Below are positions 1-6,009 of a DNA stretch of 9,097 nucleotides, piece after piece. The notes under the pieces are model-generated. The model worked only from the letters and a program-made list of their open reading frames with translations. It ran no database searches and was not told the DNA's origin. Each line of letters begins with the position of its first letter. The first letter of the stretch is position 1. The position numbers were made by a program, and so were the translations under genes. The DNA is from an uncultured Atopobium sp. (lineage in GTDB: Bacteria > Actinomycetota > Coriobacteriia > Coriobacteriales > Atopobiaceae), in assembly GCA_937926845.1 (NCBI GenBank), contig CALBBS010000116.1:1-9097 (forward strand). Direction: 5' to 3'.

Positions 1-2
1 GC

Positions 3-350
3 ACTTCTCTTGCGGTTGGCGTTGGCACCGCTCATGGCGTTTACCACGGCACACCTCACATTGAGCAGGGCGTCCTCAAGGCAATCCGTCAGCGCCTTGA
101 TATTCCTCTGGTTCTTCACGGTACTTCTGGCGTTCCAGATGACCAGGTAGCAGAGGCAATTCAGAACGGTATTTGCAAGGTTAACTACGCAACCGAGCTT
201 CGCCAGGTCTTTACCGCAGCCTTCATGAAGTACATGTCCGAAAACCCCGGCAACTTTGATCCAAAGAAGCCTTCCGTTCCTGGTATGGAAGCAATCACTC
301 AGATTGTTGCAAGCCACATGGATAACCTGGGTTCTTCCCACAAGGCTTAA
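3..350 (+). CDS. fba: Class II fructose/tagatose-bisphosphate aldolase, C-terminal part (5' end outside window)
   Basis: This is the last 115 codons of a gene that begins left of the window and ends in TAA at 348-350. The translation is typical of zinc-dependent class II aldolases, which cleave fructose-1,6-bisphosphate (or tagatose-1,6-bisphosphate) reversibly into DHAP and glyceraldehyde-3-phosphate in the cytoplasm. Visible marks are GTAHGVY (residues 9-14 of the fragment, with a zinc-ligand His), LVLHGTSGVP (residues 36-45, with a second zinc-ligand His and the Gly/Ser phosphate loop) and KVNYATELR, whose Asn and Thr bind substrate phosphate. The C-terminus, GSSHKA, resembles the GSSNQA-type end of FbaA proteins. 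The fragment alone does not separate FBA from GatY/KbaY; the KVNYATEL motif is GatY-like, but a housekeeping glycolytic aldolase is my preferred reading. A strong hairpin follows 38 bp after the stop. Confidence 0.9.
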   Translation, partial: TSLAVGVGTAHGVYHGTPHIEQGVLKAIRQRLDIPLVLHGTSGVPDDQVAEAIQNGICKVNYATELRQVFTAAFMKYMSENPGNFDPKKPSVPGMEAITQIVASHMDNLGSSHKA

Positions 351-388
351 GCCATCGCAGGCTCTACATACGTTGCAGATATAAATCA

Positions 389-424
389 GGCGAGAAGATC
401 GATTGGTCTTCTCGCCTTTGTGTT
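389..424 (+). terminator. Rho-independent terminator after the aldolase gene, possibly bidirectional
   Basis: There is a perfect 10-bp stem, GGCGAGAAGA (389-398) with TCTTCTCGCC (407-416), and an 8-nt loop. It is followed by TTTGTGTT on the plus strand. On the minus strand the tail is TGATTTATAT, so the same hairpin may also end ilvE transcripts, whose stop codon lies 38 bp away. It is the only hairpin in this convergent gap. Confidence 0.85.
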
Positions 425-454
425 AAAAGCAAAGCGTTGTTGAAAACGCAAGCC

Positions 455-1501
455 TTAGCAAATCTTACAAATCCAGTCTGCCTCTGGAGCCTCAATCTCG
501 CCAGACTGAATGCTGGTCAGCGTGTTGCGGAGCTTAGACATAACTGGTCCAACAGCCTCCATACCAGCGCCAAAGACAATCTCTTTCTGGCCGTCAACAA
601 CTTTGCCAACAGGAGAAATAACAGCAGCAGTACCGCACATGCCGCACTCAACAAACTGGTCAAGCTCGTCAAAGCGGACAGGACGCTCAATAACCTTCAT
701 ACCAAGCAGGTCTTTAGCAACCGTTGCCAGAGAGCGACGGGTAATAGAAGGCAAAATGGAATCTGTGTAAGACTGTGGAATAACCAGGGTTCCCTCTTTA
801 TCAACAAAGAGGAAGTTTGCGCCACTGGACTCCTCAACATAGGTACGAGAGCCAGAGTCAAGATACATACTGTCTGCAAAGCCCTGCTCATGTGCCCAGG
901 TGGTTGGGTACAGAGACATAGCGTAGTTGAGGCCGGCCTTGATATTGCCGGTTCCGTGAGGAGCAGCACGGTCATAAGGAGAAACGGTCAGTGCAACAGG
1001 AGCGACGCCGTTGGAGTAATAAGCTCCAACTGGAGTGACCATAATACGGAACTCATAAGTAGGAGATGGCTTAACACCAACAGTATTTCCGGTACCAATC
1101 ATAAATGGACGAACATACAGCGTAGCGCCCGTACCAAATGGTGGAACCCATGCTGCGTTTGCAGAAACAACCTCTTTAACAGCAGCGACAAATCTATCCT
1201 CAGGAAATGGTGGCATGACAAGGCGGGATGCAGAGTCAACCATACGCTGAGCATTGAGGTTAGGACGGAAGCAGACAATATCACCAGAAACTGTGGTGTA
1301 AGCTTTTAAACCCTCAAAAACCTCCTGGCAATAATGGAAGATGTTTGCGCACTCAGACAGTGTAATGCTGTGATCGGTGGTAAGTCCGCCCTCATCCCAA
1401 GCACCGTCTTTGTAGTGGGCAACGTAGCTGTAGTCACACTGCGTATATGCGAAGCCAAGCGCTGTCCAATCGATGTCTTTCTTCTCCACTGAGTTTGCCA
1501 T
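455..1501 (-). CDS. ilvE: Branched-chain amino acid aminotransferase
   Basis: This is a 348-residue fold-type IV PLP aminotransferase that interconverts Leu/Ile/Val and their 2-keto acids with glutamate/2-oxoglutarate in the cytoplasm. The probable PLP-binding lysine is K188 in GNIKAGLNYA. Other family marks are EGLKAY (63-68), RPFMIGTG (131-138), YVEESSGANF (221-230) and GTAAVISPVG (290-299). Length and motif order fit the type II (about 340-360 aa, human/Bacillus-like) branch rather than the shorter E. coli type. The ATG start is well supported by the SD GGAGAAAGGAAAG just upstream. The protein has two CxxC pairs: C286-G-M-C289, next to the conserved GTAAVISP motif, and C345-K-I-C348 as the last four residues. 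It is transcribed divergently from the DUF488 gene. No T-box or leucine-rich leader peptide is visible upstream. TATTCA/TTACAA-like elements exist upstream but are too weak to call. Confidence 0.96.
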   Translation of the reverse strand: MANSVEKKDIDWTALGFAYTQCDYSYVAHYKDGAWDEGGLTTDHSITLSECANIFHYCQEVFEGLKAYTTVSGDIVCFRPNLNAQRMVDSASRLVMPPFPEDRFVAAVKEVVSANAAWVPPFGTGATLYVRPFMIGTGNTVGVKPSPTYEFRIMVTPVGAYYSNGVAPVALTVSPYDRAAPHGTGNIKAGLNYAMSLYPTTWAHEQGFADSMYLDSGSRTYVEESSGANFLFVDKEGTLVIPQSYTDSILPSITRRSLATVAKDLLGMKVIERPVRFDELDQFVECGMCGTAAVISPVGKVVDGQKEIVFGAGMEAVGPVMSKLRNTLTSIQSGEIEAPEADWICKIC

Positions 1502-1604
1502 GGCTTTCCTTTCTCCGTGGGTTTTAAAGAATGAACTTCATCATAAACATGCGAATATGAATACCTAGTCCTATTAAATAGTTTGTAACCTAATAGTTAT
1601 TTTG

Positions 1605-1613
1605 CGGTATAAC
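1605..1613 (+). promoter_or_regulatory. Possible -10 element for the DUF488 gene
   Basis: CGG precedes TATAAC (1608-1613), which matches 5 of 6 bases of TATAAT and would start transcription about 18 nt before the GTG codon, just ahead of the Shine-Dalgarno site. The nearest -35-like sequence, TTGTAA (1583-1588), is 19 bp away and therefore weak. The flanking divergent region also holds the 11-bp palindrome CTATTAAATAG (1571-1581). Confidence 0.35.
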
Positions 1614-1637
1614 GTAGGTATGTTGAGAGGAGCACAT

Positions 1638-1997
1638 GTGGATATCAAACTTAAACGAACCTACGATACGCCAGAAGCCGACGATGGATATCGTGTGTTG
1701 GTAGACCGTCTTTGGCCACGAGGCATCAAAAAGGAAAACCTTCACGCTGATGAATGGGCTAAAACCATTGCTCCTACTACTGAGTGCAGAAAAGCATTCA
1801 ACCACGATCCAGAGCGTTTTGAGAGCTTTGTGTCTACCTATACAGCTGAACTTGACAACAATCCCGACACAGCAGCCTTTGTCGAACAGCTTAAAAAGCT
1901 TGATCAATCTACCGTGACACTGCTTTTCTCGGACAAAGACACTACGTACAACAACGCAGTAGTGCTCAAAAAGTGGCTTGAGACTAAGCTTAAATAA
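1638..1997 (+). CDS. DUF488 / YeaO-like small protein
   Basis: This is a 119-residue cytoplasmic protein of the DUF488 family (YeaO-like). The diagnostic block is DGYRVLVDRLWPRG near residues 16-29, preceded by the family-typical IKLKRTYD beginning. The C-terminal half contains VTLLFSDKDTTYNNAVVL, equivalent to the conserved Leu-Tyr-Ser/Ala-x-x-Asp strand of the family. No precise biochemical role is established for the family and I do not assign one. I chose GTG at 1638 because AGAGGAG (1626-1632) sits 5 nt upstream. That start gives the usual length and N-terminus. The in-frame TTG at 1602 and ATG at 1620 would add residues unlike the family and lack an SD. It is a single-gene unit that converges on murI, with no hairpin after the stop. 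Confidence 0.9.
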   Translation: MDIKLKRTYDTPEADDGYRVLVDRLWPRGIKKENLHADEWAKTIAPTTECRKAFNHDPERFESFVSTYTAELDNNPDTAAFVEQLKKLDQSTVTLLFSDKDTTYNNAVVLKKWLETKLK

Positions 1998-2020
1998 TAC
2001 GCTTACCCAGCTACGCTTAC
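1998..2020. repeat. Two 9-bp direct repeats in the convergent DUF488/murI gap
   Basis: TACGCTTAC occurs at 1998-2006 and again at 2012-2020, separated by CCAGC. The pair fills the whole gap between the two stop codons, and the second copy contains the murI stop. No inverted repeat suitable for a terminator is visible here. Confidence 0.7.
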
Positions 2021-2826
2021 ATTTCTTGCGAGAAGAACTCTTGGTAGAACTTCAATTCTTCAGGAGTATCAATGCTTGATGAGAATAAAATATCAGGCAC
2101 GCTGGCGCTATTGTTCTTGTCAGCAGCGACATCTGCAGAAGCAAGCAAGTTTGCCTGTCCAAGCAAACGCTTAAGCTGATGAGCGGCGCCTGCCCCACCG
2201 TCAAAAAATTCTACGTCTCCTAAAACAGAGCTAATTTGCTTCTTGATAAAGGGGTAATGGGTACACCCAAGAACCACGGCATCTACCTGGCCAGCATAAT
2301 TTCCCAAAAGCTCAGTCAGTCGTTTATGCATCTGTTCTGAATCAGCCTGACCAGATTCAATAAGCTCCACCAGGCCTTCTCCTGGAATAGAGACAACCTT
2401 TGCAGAAGGATGCAGGCGCGACTCAAGATTGTGGTACTTCTGCAAAGAGAGCGTTGCTTTTGTAGCCAGAACAATCACTGTTCCATGGGGATATGCAATT
2501 ACTGCAGGCTTAAGAGCTGGCTCAACACCCACAATAGGTACATGAGGATAGGTTTCCCTCAGCTCGTCTGCAGCAGCAGCTGTAGCAGTATTGCAAGCTA
2601 TAACTAGCGCTTTAGCACCCTCATCGATAAACTTTTTAGCAATAGTGTGAGAGCGCTGGGCAATCTGCGCTTTTGGTTTAGTGCCATAAGGAGCAAATGC
2701 AGAGTCGCCAAAATAATGAAATTCCTCGTGAGGCATTTGGGCAACAAGGTGTTTAAGCACGCTCATGCCACCAACGCCCGAGTCAAATACACCAATAAAA
2801 TTATGAGGAGCTAAGCGAGCTTCCAT
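2017..2826 (-). CDS. murI: Glutamate racemase
   Basis: This 269-residue cytoplasmic enzyme is cofactor-independent and interconverts L- and D-glutamate, supplying D-Glu for MurD in peptidoglycan synthesis. The signature is complete: GVFDSGVGG (12-20, with the conserved Asp15), YFGDSAFAPYG (38-48), the first catalytic cysteine C78 in IACNTATA, and the second, C188, in VVLGCTHYPF. Length is normal for the family. The ATG is supported by GAAAGG 6 nt upstream in the transcript. It is divergent from the PPIase gene and convergent with the DUF488 gene. An AT-rich GGTATAAAAT on the minus strand around 2855-2864 could be its -10 region, but no good -35 accompanies it. Nothing is missing from the active site. 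Confidence 0.97.
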   Translation of the reverse strand: MEARLAPHNFIGVFDSGVGGMSVLKHLVAQMPHEEFHYFGDSAFAPYGTKPKAQIAQRSHTIAKKFIDEGAKALVIACNTATAAAADELRETYPHVPIVGVEPALKPAVIAYPHGTVIVLATKATLSLQKYHNLESRLHPSAKVVSIPGEGLVELIESGQADSEQMHKRLTELLGNYAGQVDAVVLGCTHYPFIKKQISSVLGDVEFFDGGAGAAHQLKRLLGQANLLASADVAADKNNSASVPDILFSSSIDTPEELKFYQEFFSQEM

Positions 2827-2861
2827 TACAAACCTTTCAAACTGAATGTAAAGTATTTTAT

Positions 2862-2880
2862 ACCTTTATCATTCAAAGGT
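2862..2880. promoter_or_regulatory. Inverted repeat in the murI/PPIase divergent promoter region
   Basis: ACCTTT (2862-2867) and AAAGGT (2875-2880) form a 6-7-6 dyad. It overlaps the presumed murI -10 region and lies just upstream of the PPIase promoter, a position suited to an operator acting on both genes. The half-sites are short, so it may be chance. Confidence 0.3.
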
Positions 2881-2897
2881 TGATTTGCGTCACTCTT

Positions 2898-2906
2898 GGG
2901 TAGAAT
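2898..2906 (+). promoter_or_regulatory. Likely -10 element of the PPIase gene
   Basis: GGG precedes TAGAAT (2901-2906), 32 bp before the ATG. The 13-nt context TCTTGGGTAGAAT is nearly identical (12 of 13) to that in front of the minus-strand wall hydrolase gene. The best -35 match, TTGATT (2880-2885), is only 15 bp away, so the -35 is doubtful. Confidence 0.4.
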
Positions 2907-2938
2907 GCCAAAGATATGTTTTTAACGATTGGAGTTTC

Positions 2939-3367
2939 ATGAGCAACGAAGGTAAAAAGGTAAAGGTCCACTACGTAGGCACTCTTGATGACGGAACTAA
3001 GTTTGACTCCTCCCGTGATCGCAACGAGCCACTGGCATTTACCTGCATGGCTGGTCAGATGATCCCTGGTTTTGATGAGGCTGTCAAAGATATGGCTGTT
3101 GGCCAGATTGTTGACGTCCACATTCCAGCAGCAGAGGCATATGGTGAGCGCCATGAAGAGGCAGTGCAGCCTGTTCCCGTAGCCCAGCTTCCAGGCTCTG
3201 AGAATCTTGTTGCAGGTCAGCAGGTTACTCTGGGCACCCCTGAGGGATATCCTGTTATGGCAACCGTTGTCTCTAACGACGGCACCACTATCGTCTTTGA
3301 CACCAACCATCCAATGGCTGGTAAAGACCTTAACTTCAACATTGAGCTTCTTGAGGTTGAAGAGTAA
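2939..3367 (+). CDS. SlyD-like FKBP-type peptidyl-prolyl cis-trans isomerase
   Basis: This 142-residue cytoplasmic protein is predicted to catalyse prolyl cis/trans isomerization and act as a folding chaperone. Domain order is SlyD-like. FKBP part one (about 5-70) has VHYVGTLDDGTKFDSS, MIPGFDEAVKDM and AAEAYGE. An insert-in-flap chaperone domain follows (about 73-118). The FKBP fold closes with DTNHPMAGKDLNFNIEL (121-137). Probable active-site residues are Y12, D23, I42, Y68 and F133. It lacks the His/Cys-rich metal-binding tail of E. coli SlyD and ends in EVEE, so a nickel role is not supported. I chose ATG 2939 because TTGGAG (2929-2934) lies 4 nt upstream and the family N-terminus fits. 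The upstream in-frame TTG at 2885 would add 18 unrelated residues. It is monocistronic, with a strong terminator after it. Confidence 0.93.
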   Translation: MSNEGKKVKVHYVGTLDDGTKFDSSRDRNEPLAFTCMAGQMIPGFDEAVKDMAVGQIVDVHIPAAEAYGERHEEAVQPVPVAQLPGSENLVAGQQVTLGTPEGYPVMATVVSNDGTTIVFDTNHPMAGKDLNFNIELLEVEE

Positions 3368-3390
3368 TCCACTCCCCCTTTATAGGGCGA

Positions 3391-3431
3391 GAAGGGCGTA
3401 GGTGCTTCTGGCATCTGCGCCCTTCCTTTTT
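3391..3431 (+). terminator. Rho-independent terminator of the PPIase gene
   Basis: A 15-bp stem pairs 3391-3405 with 3411-3425, including two G-T pairs, around the loop TTCTG. The outer arms are GAAGGGCG and CGCCCTTC. CTTTTTG follows directly. It starts 23 bp after the stop codon. Confidence 0.93.
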
Positions 3432-3443
3432 GCGTTAAATAGA

Positions 3444-3481
3444 CATCAAAAAGAGCTTGGCTGCATGCAACCAAGCTCTTT
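3444..3481 (-). terminator. Rho-independent terminator of the wall hydrolase gene
   Basis: The 11-bp stem AAAGAGCTTGG (3450-3460) / CCAAGCTCTTT (3471-3481) has a 10-nt loop containing GCATGC. Read on the minus strand, the stem ends in CTCTTTTTGATG, a T-run in the right place. It lies 30 bp beyond the hydrolase stop codon and back to back with the PPIase terminator, insulating the two convergent genes. Confidence 0.88.
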
Positions 3482-3510
3482 ACTGTAGCAAGTTATTGAT
3501 GACTTGAAAC

Positions 3511-4749
3511 TTAGCTTAGGACAACGCCGCCAAGCCAGCCCCACCTTGGGGTACTCAAAGCACCAAGCTGAGAAATCCAAGAACTCAAGCTCTGGCTCTG
3601 AACAACACCAGAGAGGCAGTGCCTGACCATACCGCCACCAATGTAGATGCCAACGTGGCCATAAATCAAAGCTGCAGCAGAGCCACCAAGGGTTGGAACA
3701 GCAATAATCATGCCAGGCTCAATAGCGCTCTGGTCAGTAGAGTAGCACCAGGAATAGTACATATCACAAGCGTTGCCATAGAAGGTGCCAACACCTGCAT
3801 TTGAGAAGACATTGGAAACCCAAGCAGCACAGAAGCCAGCACCGGTAGATCCGGTATAGCCCGCAGCATTAACAACTGCAGCAGCAGAACCGGAACCAGC
3901 AGAAGAGGTTCCTCCTCCGCCGCCACCAGAATAGCTACTACCACCACCGCTGTTGCTTGATGCAGCAGCACGCTGAGCGGCAACACGCTCTGCCTCCTGC
4001 TGAGCGGCAAGAAGTTCAGAATCACGCTGAGCGATAAGCTCTTTTACATTGTCATCAAGATTTGCAACAACGTTTGCAGCATCCGCCTGACGAGCAGAAA
4101 TATCATTAAGCTGAGACTCCTGAGAAGCACGGAGATTCTCAAGTTCAGCCTTCTTATTCTCTAGCTCGGTCTTCTCGGACTGAAGAGCAGCCTTATCAGA
4201 CTCAAGAGCGGCCTTCAGGTTCTTAACTTCCTCAATCATCTTCTGATCGGACTCAGAAATCTTATCGAGGTAGTAAATATTAGAAGTGAGCTCCTCAAAA
4301 CTTGCAGAAGAAAGAATCATCTCCAAAGCACCAGCTGGGCCAGCCTTGTAGTTGCTGGACATACGAGCGCCAAGTGCTTTTCTCTTCTCGGCAATCTGAG
4401 TTTCCTTTTCAGAAATCTCTTTCTGCTTAGCATCAATCTGATTCTGCTTATCTGCAATCTGATCAGAAATAGCGCCAATCTGAGAGTTAGTGTCATTGAG
4501 GCTTGCCTGCATGCTAGAGACCTCATTAGAAATCTCATCAAGCAGCTTCTGAGCAGCATCGTAATCGCTACGAGCAGCATCAATCTGAGCCTGGGTAACA
4601 CCAAAAGCAGGACGGGTATTGATCAGAGATGCAGTAACGGCAGCGGCAGCAATGCCCATGCCGGCAAAAATCTTAAGAGCATCACGACGATTGAAAAGAG
4701 CAGCGCTCTGCTCCTCAATGGTTGTGCTTTGCTGTTTCTTTAAACTCAT
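3511..4749 (-). CDS. Secreted PcsB/CwlO-like peptidoglycan hydrolase with coiled coils and CHAP/NlpC-type domain
   Basis: This 412-residue exported protein probably cuts peptidoglycan during growth or division. The N-terminus has a twin-arginine-like signal: N20-R-R-D-A-L-K26, then a hydrophobic stretch to about residue 45 and a possible cleavage near RPAFG (46-50). Residues 52-260 are coiled coil, interrupted by the CwlO/PcsB-type segment around 133-162 (NYKAG, then MILSSASFEELTSN and YYLDKI). A Gly/Ser-rich linker (264-288) leads to a Cys peptidase-like domain with C307 in GAGFCAAWVS and H365 in YGHVGIYIGGG. H377 is a candidate third residue. The domain is related to CHAP/NlpC-P60; the exact subfamily and bond cut cannot be told from sequence. 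PcsB-type coiled coils are known to answer to FtsEX, which is not in this window. The ATG has an AGGAG 6 nt upstream, and a separate promoter and terminator make it monocistronic. Confidence 0.88.
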   Translation of the reverse strand: MSLKKQQSTTIEEQSAALFNRRDALKIFAGMGIAAAAVTASLINTRPAFGVTQAQIDAARSDYDAAQKLLDEISNEVSSMQASLNDTNSQIGAISDQIADKQNQIDAKQKEISEKETQIAEKRKALGARMSSNYKAGPAGALEMILSSASFEELTSNIYYLDKISESDQKMIEEVKNLKAALESDKAALQSEKTELENKKAELENLRASQESQLNDISARQADAANVVANLDDNVKELIAQRDSELLAAQQEAERVAAQRAAASSNSGGGSSYSGGGGGGTSSAGSGSAAAVVNAAGYTGSTGAGFCAAWVSNVFSNAGVGTFYGNACDMYYSWCYSTDQSAIEPGMIIAVPTLGGSAAALIYGHVGIYIGGGMVRHCLSGVVQSQSLSSWISQLGALSTPRWGWLGGVVLS

Positions 4750-4797
4750 AAGGGTCTCCTAGAACGTTTAGTAGTACGGTGTGACCTTTGAGAGACT

Positions 4798-4827
4798 ATT
4801 CTACCCGAGATACACGATGATATTCAA
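4798..4827 (-). promoter_or_regulatory. Promoter of the wall hydrolase gene
   Basis: On the minus strand TTGAAT (4827-4822) and TAGAAT (4803-4798) are separated by 18 bp, a good vegetative promoter. The -10 is preceded by TCTCGGG, almost as in the PPIase promoter. It leaves a leader of roughly 40 nt before the ATG and lies just past the terminator of the preceding minus-strand unit. Confidence 0.55.
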
Positions 4828-4844
4828 AAAGATACGTAATTTAC

Positions 4845-4874
4845 AAACTCCCCGAAACAAATTTCGGGGAGTTT
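4845..4874 (-). terminator. Strong terminator after the nucleoid-protein gene
   Basis: A perfect 13-bp stem AAACTCCCCGAAA (4845-4857) / TTTCGGGGAGTTT (4862-4874) surrounds a 4-nt loop. On the minus strand the stem ends in GAGTTTGTAAATT, an acceptable T-rich tail. It is 31 bp after the stop codon and closes the EIIA/nucleoid-protein unit before the hydrolase promoter. Confidence 0.9.
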
Positions 4875-4905
4875 TGGCTCTAAATTGTGAGGTCAGAAAT
4901 AGGAT

Positions 4906-5967
4906 TTAGCGGTTTTCAATATGTGCAACATTTTTTATTGAAATGGTAATCCTGCCATCAGACTCGTGAGAAAATTCTAGGTAACCTGGACGTTCTGTTA
5001 GGTTTGAAGGAAATGAAATCTCAATTCCCGTATCGGTGCGGATTTTATGATTCTTTGCAATTCTGTTAGCAACACCGCGTTTAACAGGAACTTCTTCGGG
5101 GAGCTCTCTACTTGCCACCTGAGCCTCGTACTTTTCCTGAATCTCAGGACGCTCCTCAAAGATACGCTTACCAACCTTGATAGGGTCTACTACCTCTTCT
5201 ACCTCTGCTGCTTCTGCAACGGCAGCCTTAGCACGAGACACCTCAACAGCAGGCTCAAGTCCATACTCTTCTGCCAAGTCTTGAACAATAACAGTTACCT
5301 CGCCAATAACCTCATGGCTGGAAGCCTCTGATGAGCACTCAAGGAAGAGTTCTGGGATGATGAACTTTCCCTCTCCTGCTACAGAGCGGTCATGATCATG
5401 AAAATCAATGGCGCCTGTATCCAGGTCAATGACTGCATATGAATCAACTTTTTGCGTTGGAGACGGCAGCGTTGCGTCTTGGCGCAAAATCTCATTTGCA
5501 GAACCGTTTACATCATGGATAAAAGCCTGCTTACGCGGAAGAAGTACGATGGCAAAAAGACGTCTTCCCTCACCCTCAAATGCCTCAGCCTGAGCATCCT
5601 CATCGTCTACAGCTGCACTAGCAAGCGCCTGACCAGCATCTGTATCAATGTAGTCTGCCACAAGAAGATCGCACTGCTCAACGTCATCTGCGCGACGAAG
5701 CTCTTCCCAGAACCACTGAGCAATCTGATGAGAAAACTCTACAAACTCAACGTCTCCGTGGGCATACTCCTGAAGACCTCCAGCAAAATTGCTGGTAGGA
5801 GTAAACTCTCCGTGCCTGGACTCTGGATTTGCCGTAATTTTACGCAGTCTACGCTGTACGTATGACTTTGTCTGACGATCCTCTAAATCCAAGGTAGATT
5901 GAGAGAAGTATTTAGTTCCCGTCTCAAAATCAAAGACGTGAAGAATTGCCTTAGTAACTCTAAGCAT
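4906..5967 (-). CDS. Nucleoid-associated protein, NdpA/YejK family (PF04245)
   Basis: This 353-residue protein resembles the nucleoid-associated protein family of E. coli YejK/NdpA, and more closely the Gram-positive versions. Family-like parts include the opening KAILHVFDFETG (6-17) with FSQSTLDL (21-28), the central QKVDSYAVIDLDTG (172-185), FIIPELFLEC (202-211), and the C-terminal block TGIEISFPSNL (313-323) to ITISIKNVAHIENR (340-353). The recognition is by eye, from remembered family patterns. Such proteins bind DNA or the nucleoid; their precise role is poorly known. Residues about 108-135 form an acidic, Ala-rich insert (several D/E plus A) just before the RRLFAIVLLP strand, and 239-260 is another Ala/Glu/Val-rich segment. 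The ATG has GAGG 6 nt upstream. It is second in a probable two-gene unit, 42 nt after the EIIA gene, with a strong terminator after it. Confidence 0.82.
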   Translation of the reverse strand: MLRVTKAILHVFDFETGTKYFSQSTLDLEDRQTKSYVQRRLRKITANPESRHGEFTPTSNFAGGLQEYAHGDVEFVEFSHQIAQWFWEELRRADDVEQCDLLVADYIDTDAGQALASAAVDDEDAQAEAFEGEGRRLFAIVLLPRKQAFIHDVNGSANEILRQDATLPSPTQKVDSYAVIDLDTGAIDFHDHDRSVAGEGKFIIPELFLECSSEASSHEVIGEVTVIVQDLAEEYGLEPAVEVSRAKAAVAEAAEVEEVVDPIKVGKRIFEERPEIQEKYEAQVASRELPEEVPVKRGVANRIAKNHKIRTDTGIEISFPSNLTERPGYLEFSHESDGRITISIKNVAHIENR

Positions 5968-6009
5968 GTAAAACCTCGTTTATTGCAGATGTTTTGCTGG
6001 CGAGAAACC

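Noticed and set aside
437..1309. Long (290-codon) open frame on the plus strand opposite ilvE
   Set aside because: It starts with TTG without a Shine-Dalgarno site, has no recognisable protein features (many Asn/Arg/Ser), and lies opposite a clear ilvE gene; it is a codon-usage shadow.
1602..1637. Longer N-terminus for the DUF488 gene from TTG 1602 or ATG 1620
   Set aside because: The putative -10 TATAAC lies inside it, no SD precedes either codon, and GTG 1638 has AGAGGAG at good spacing and the family-typical start.
1502..1637. Leader peptide, T-box or riboswitch upstream of ilvE
   Set aside because: The interval is only about 100-130 bp, shared by two divergent genes, without a T-box core, a run of branched-chain codons or a terminator/antiterminator pair.
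2885..2938. Longer N-terminus for the PPIase from TTG 2885
   Set aside because: The added residues do not resemble FKBP proteins and the stretch contains the likely promoter; ATG 2939 has its own SD.
3450..3481. Inverted repeat with an internal GCATGC considered as an operator or attachment site
   Set aside because: Its position after the hydrolase stop codon and its T-run on the minus strand explain it as a terminator.
5452..5865. Plus-strand 137-codon open frame opposite the NdpA-like gene
   Set aside because: No SD, no family features, and fully antisense to a well-supported coding region.
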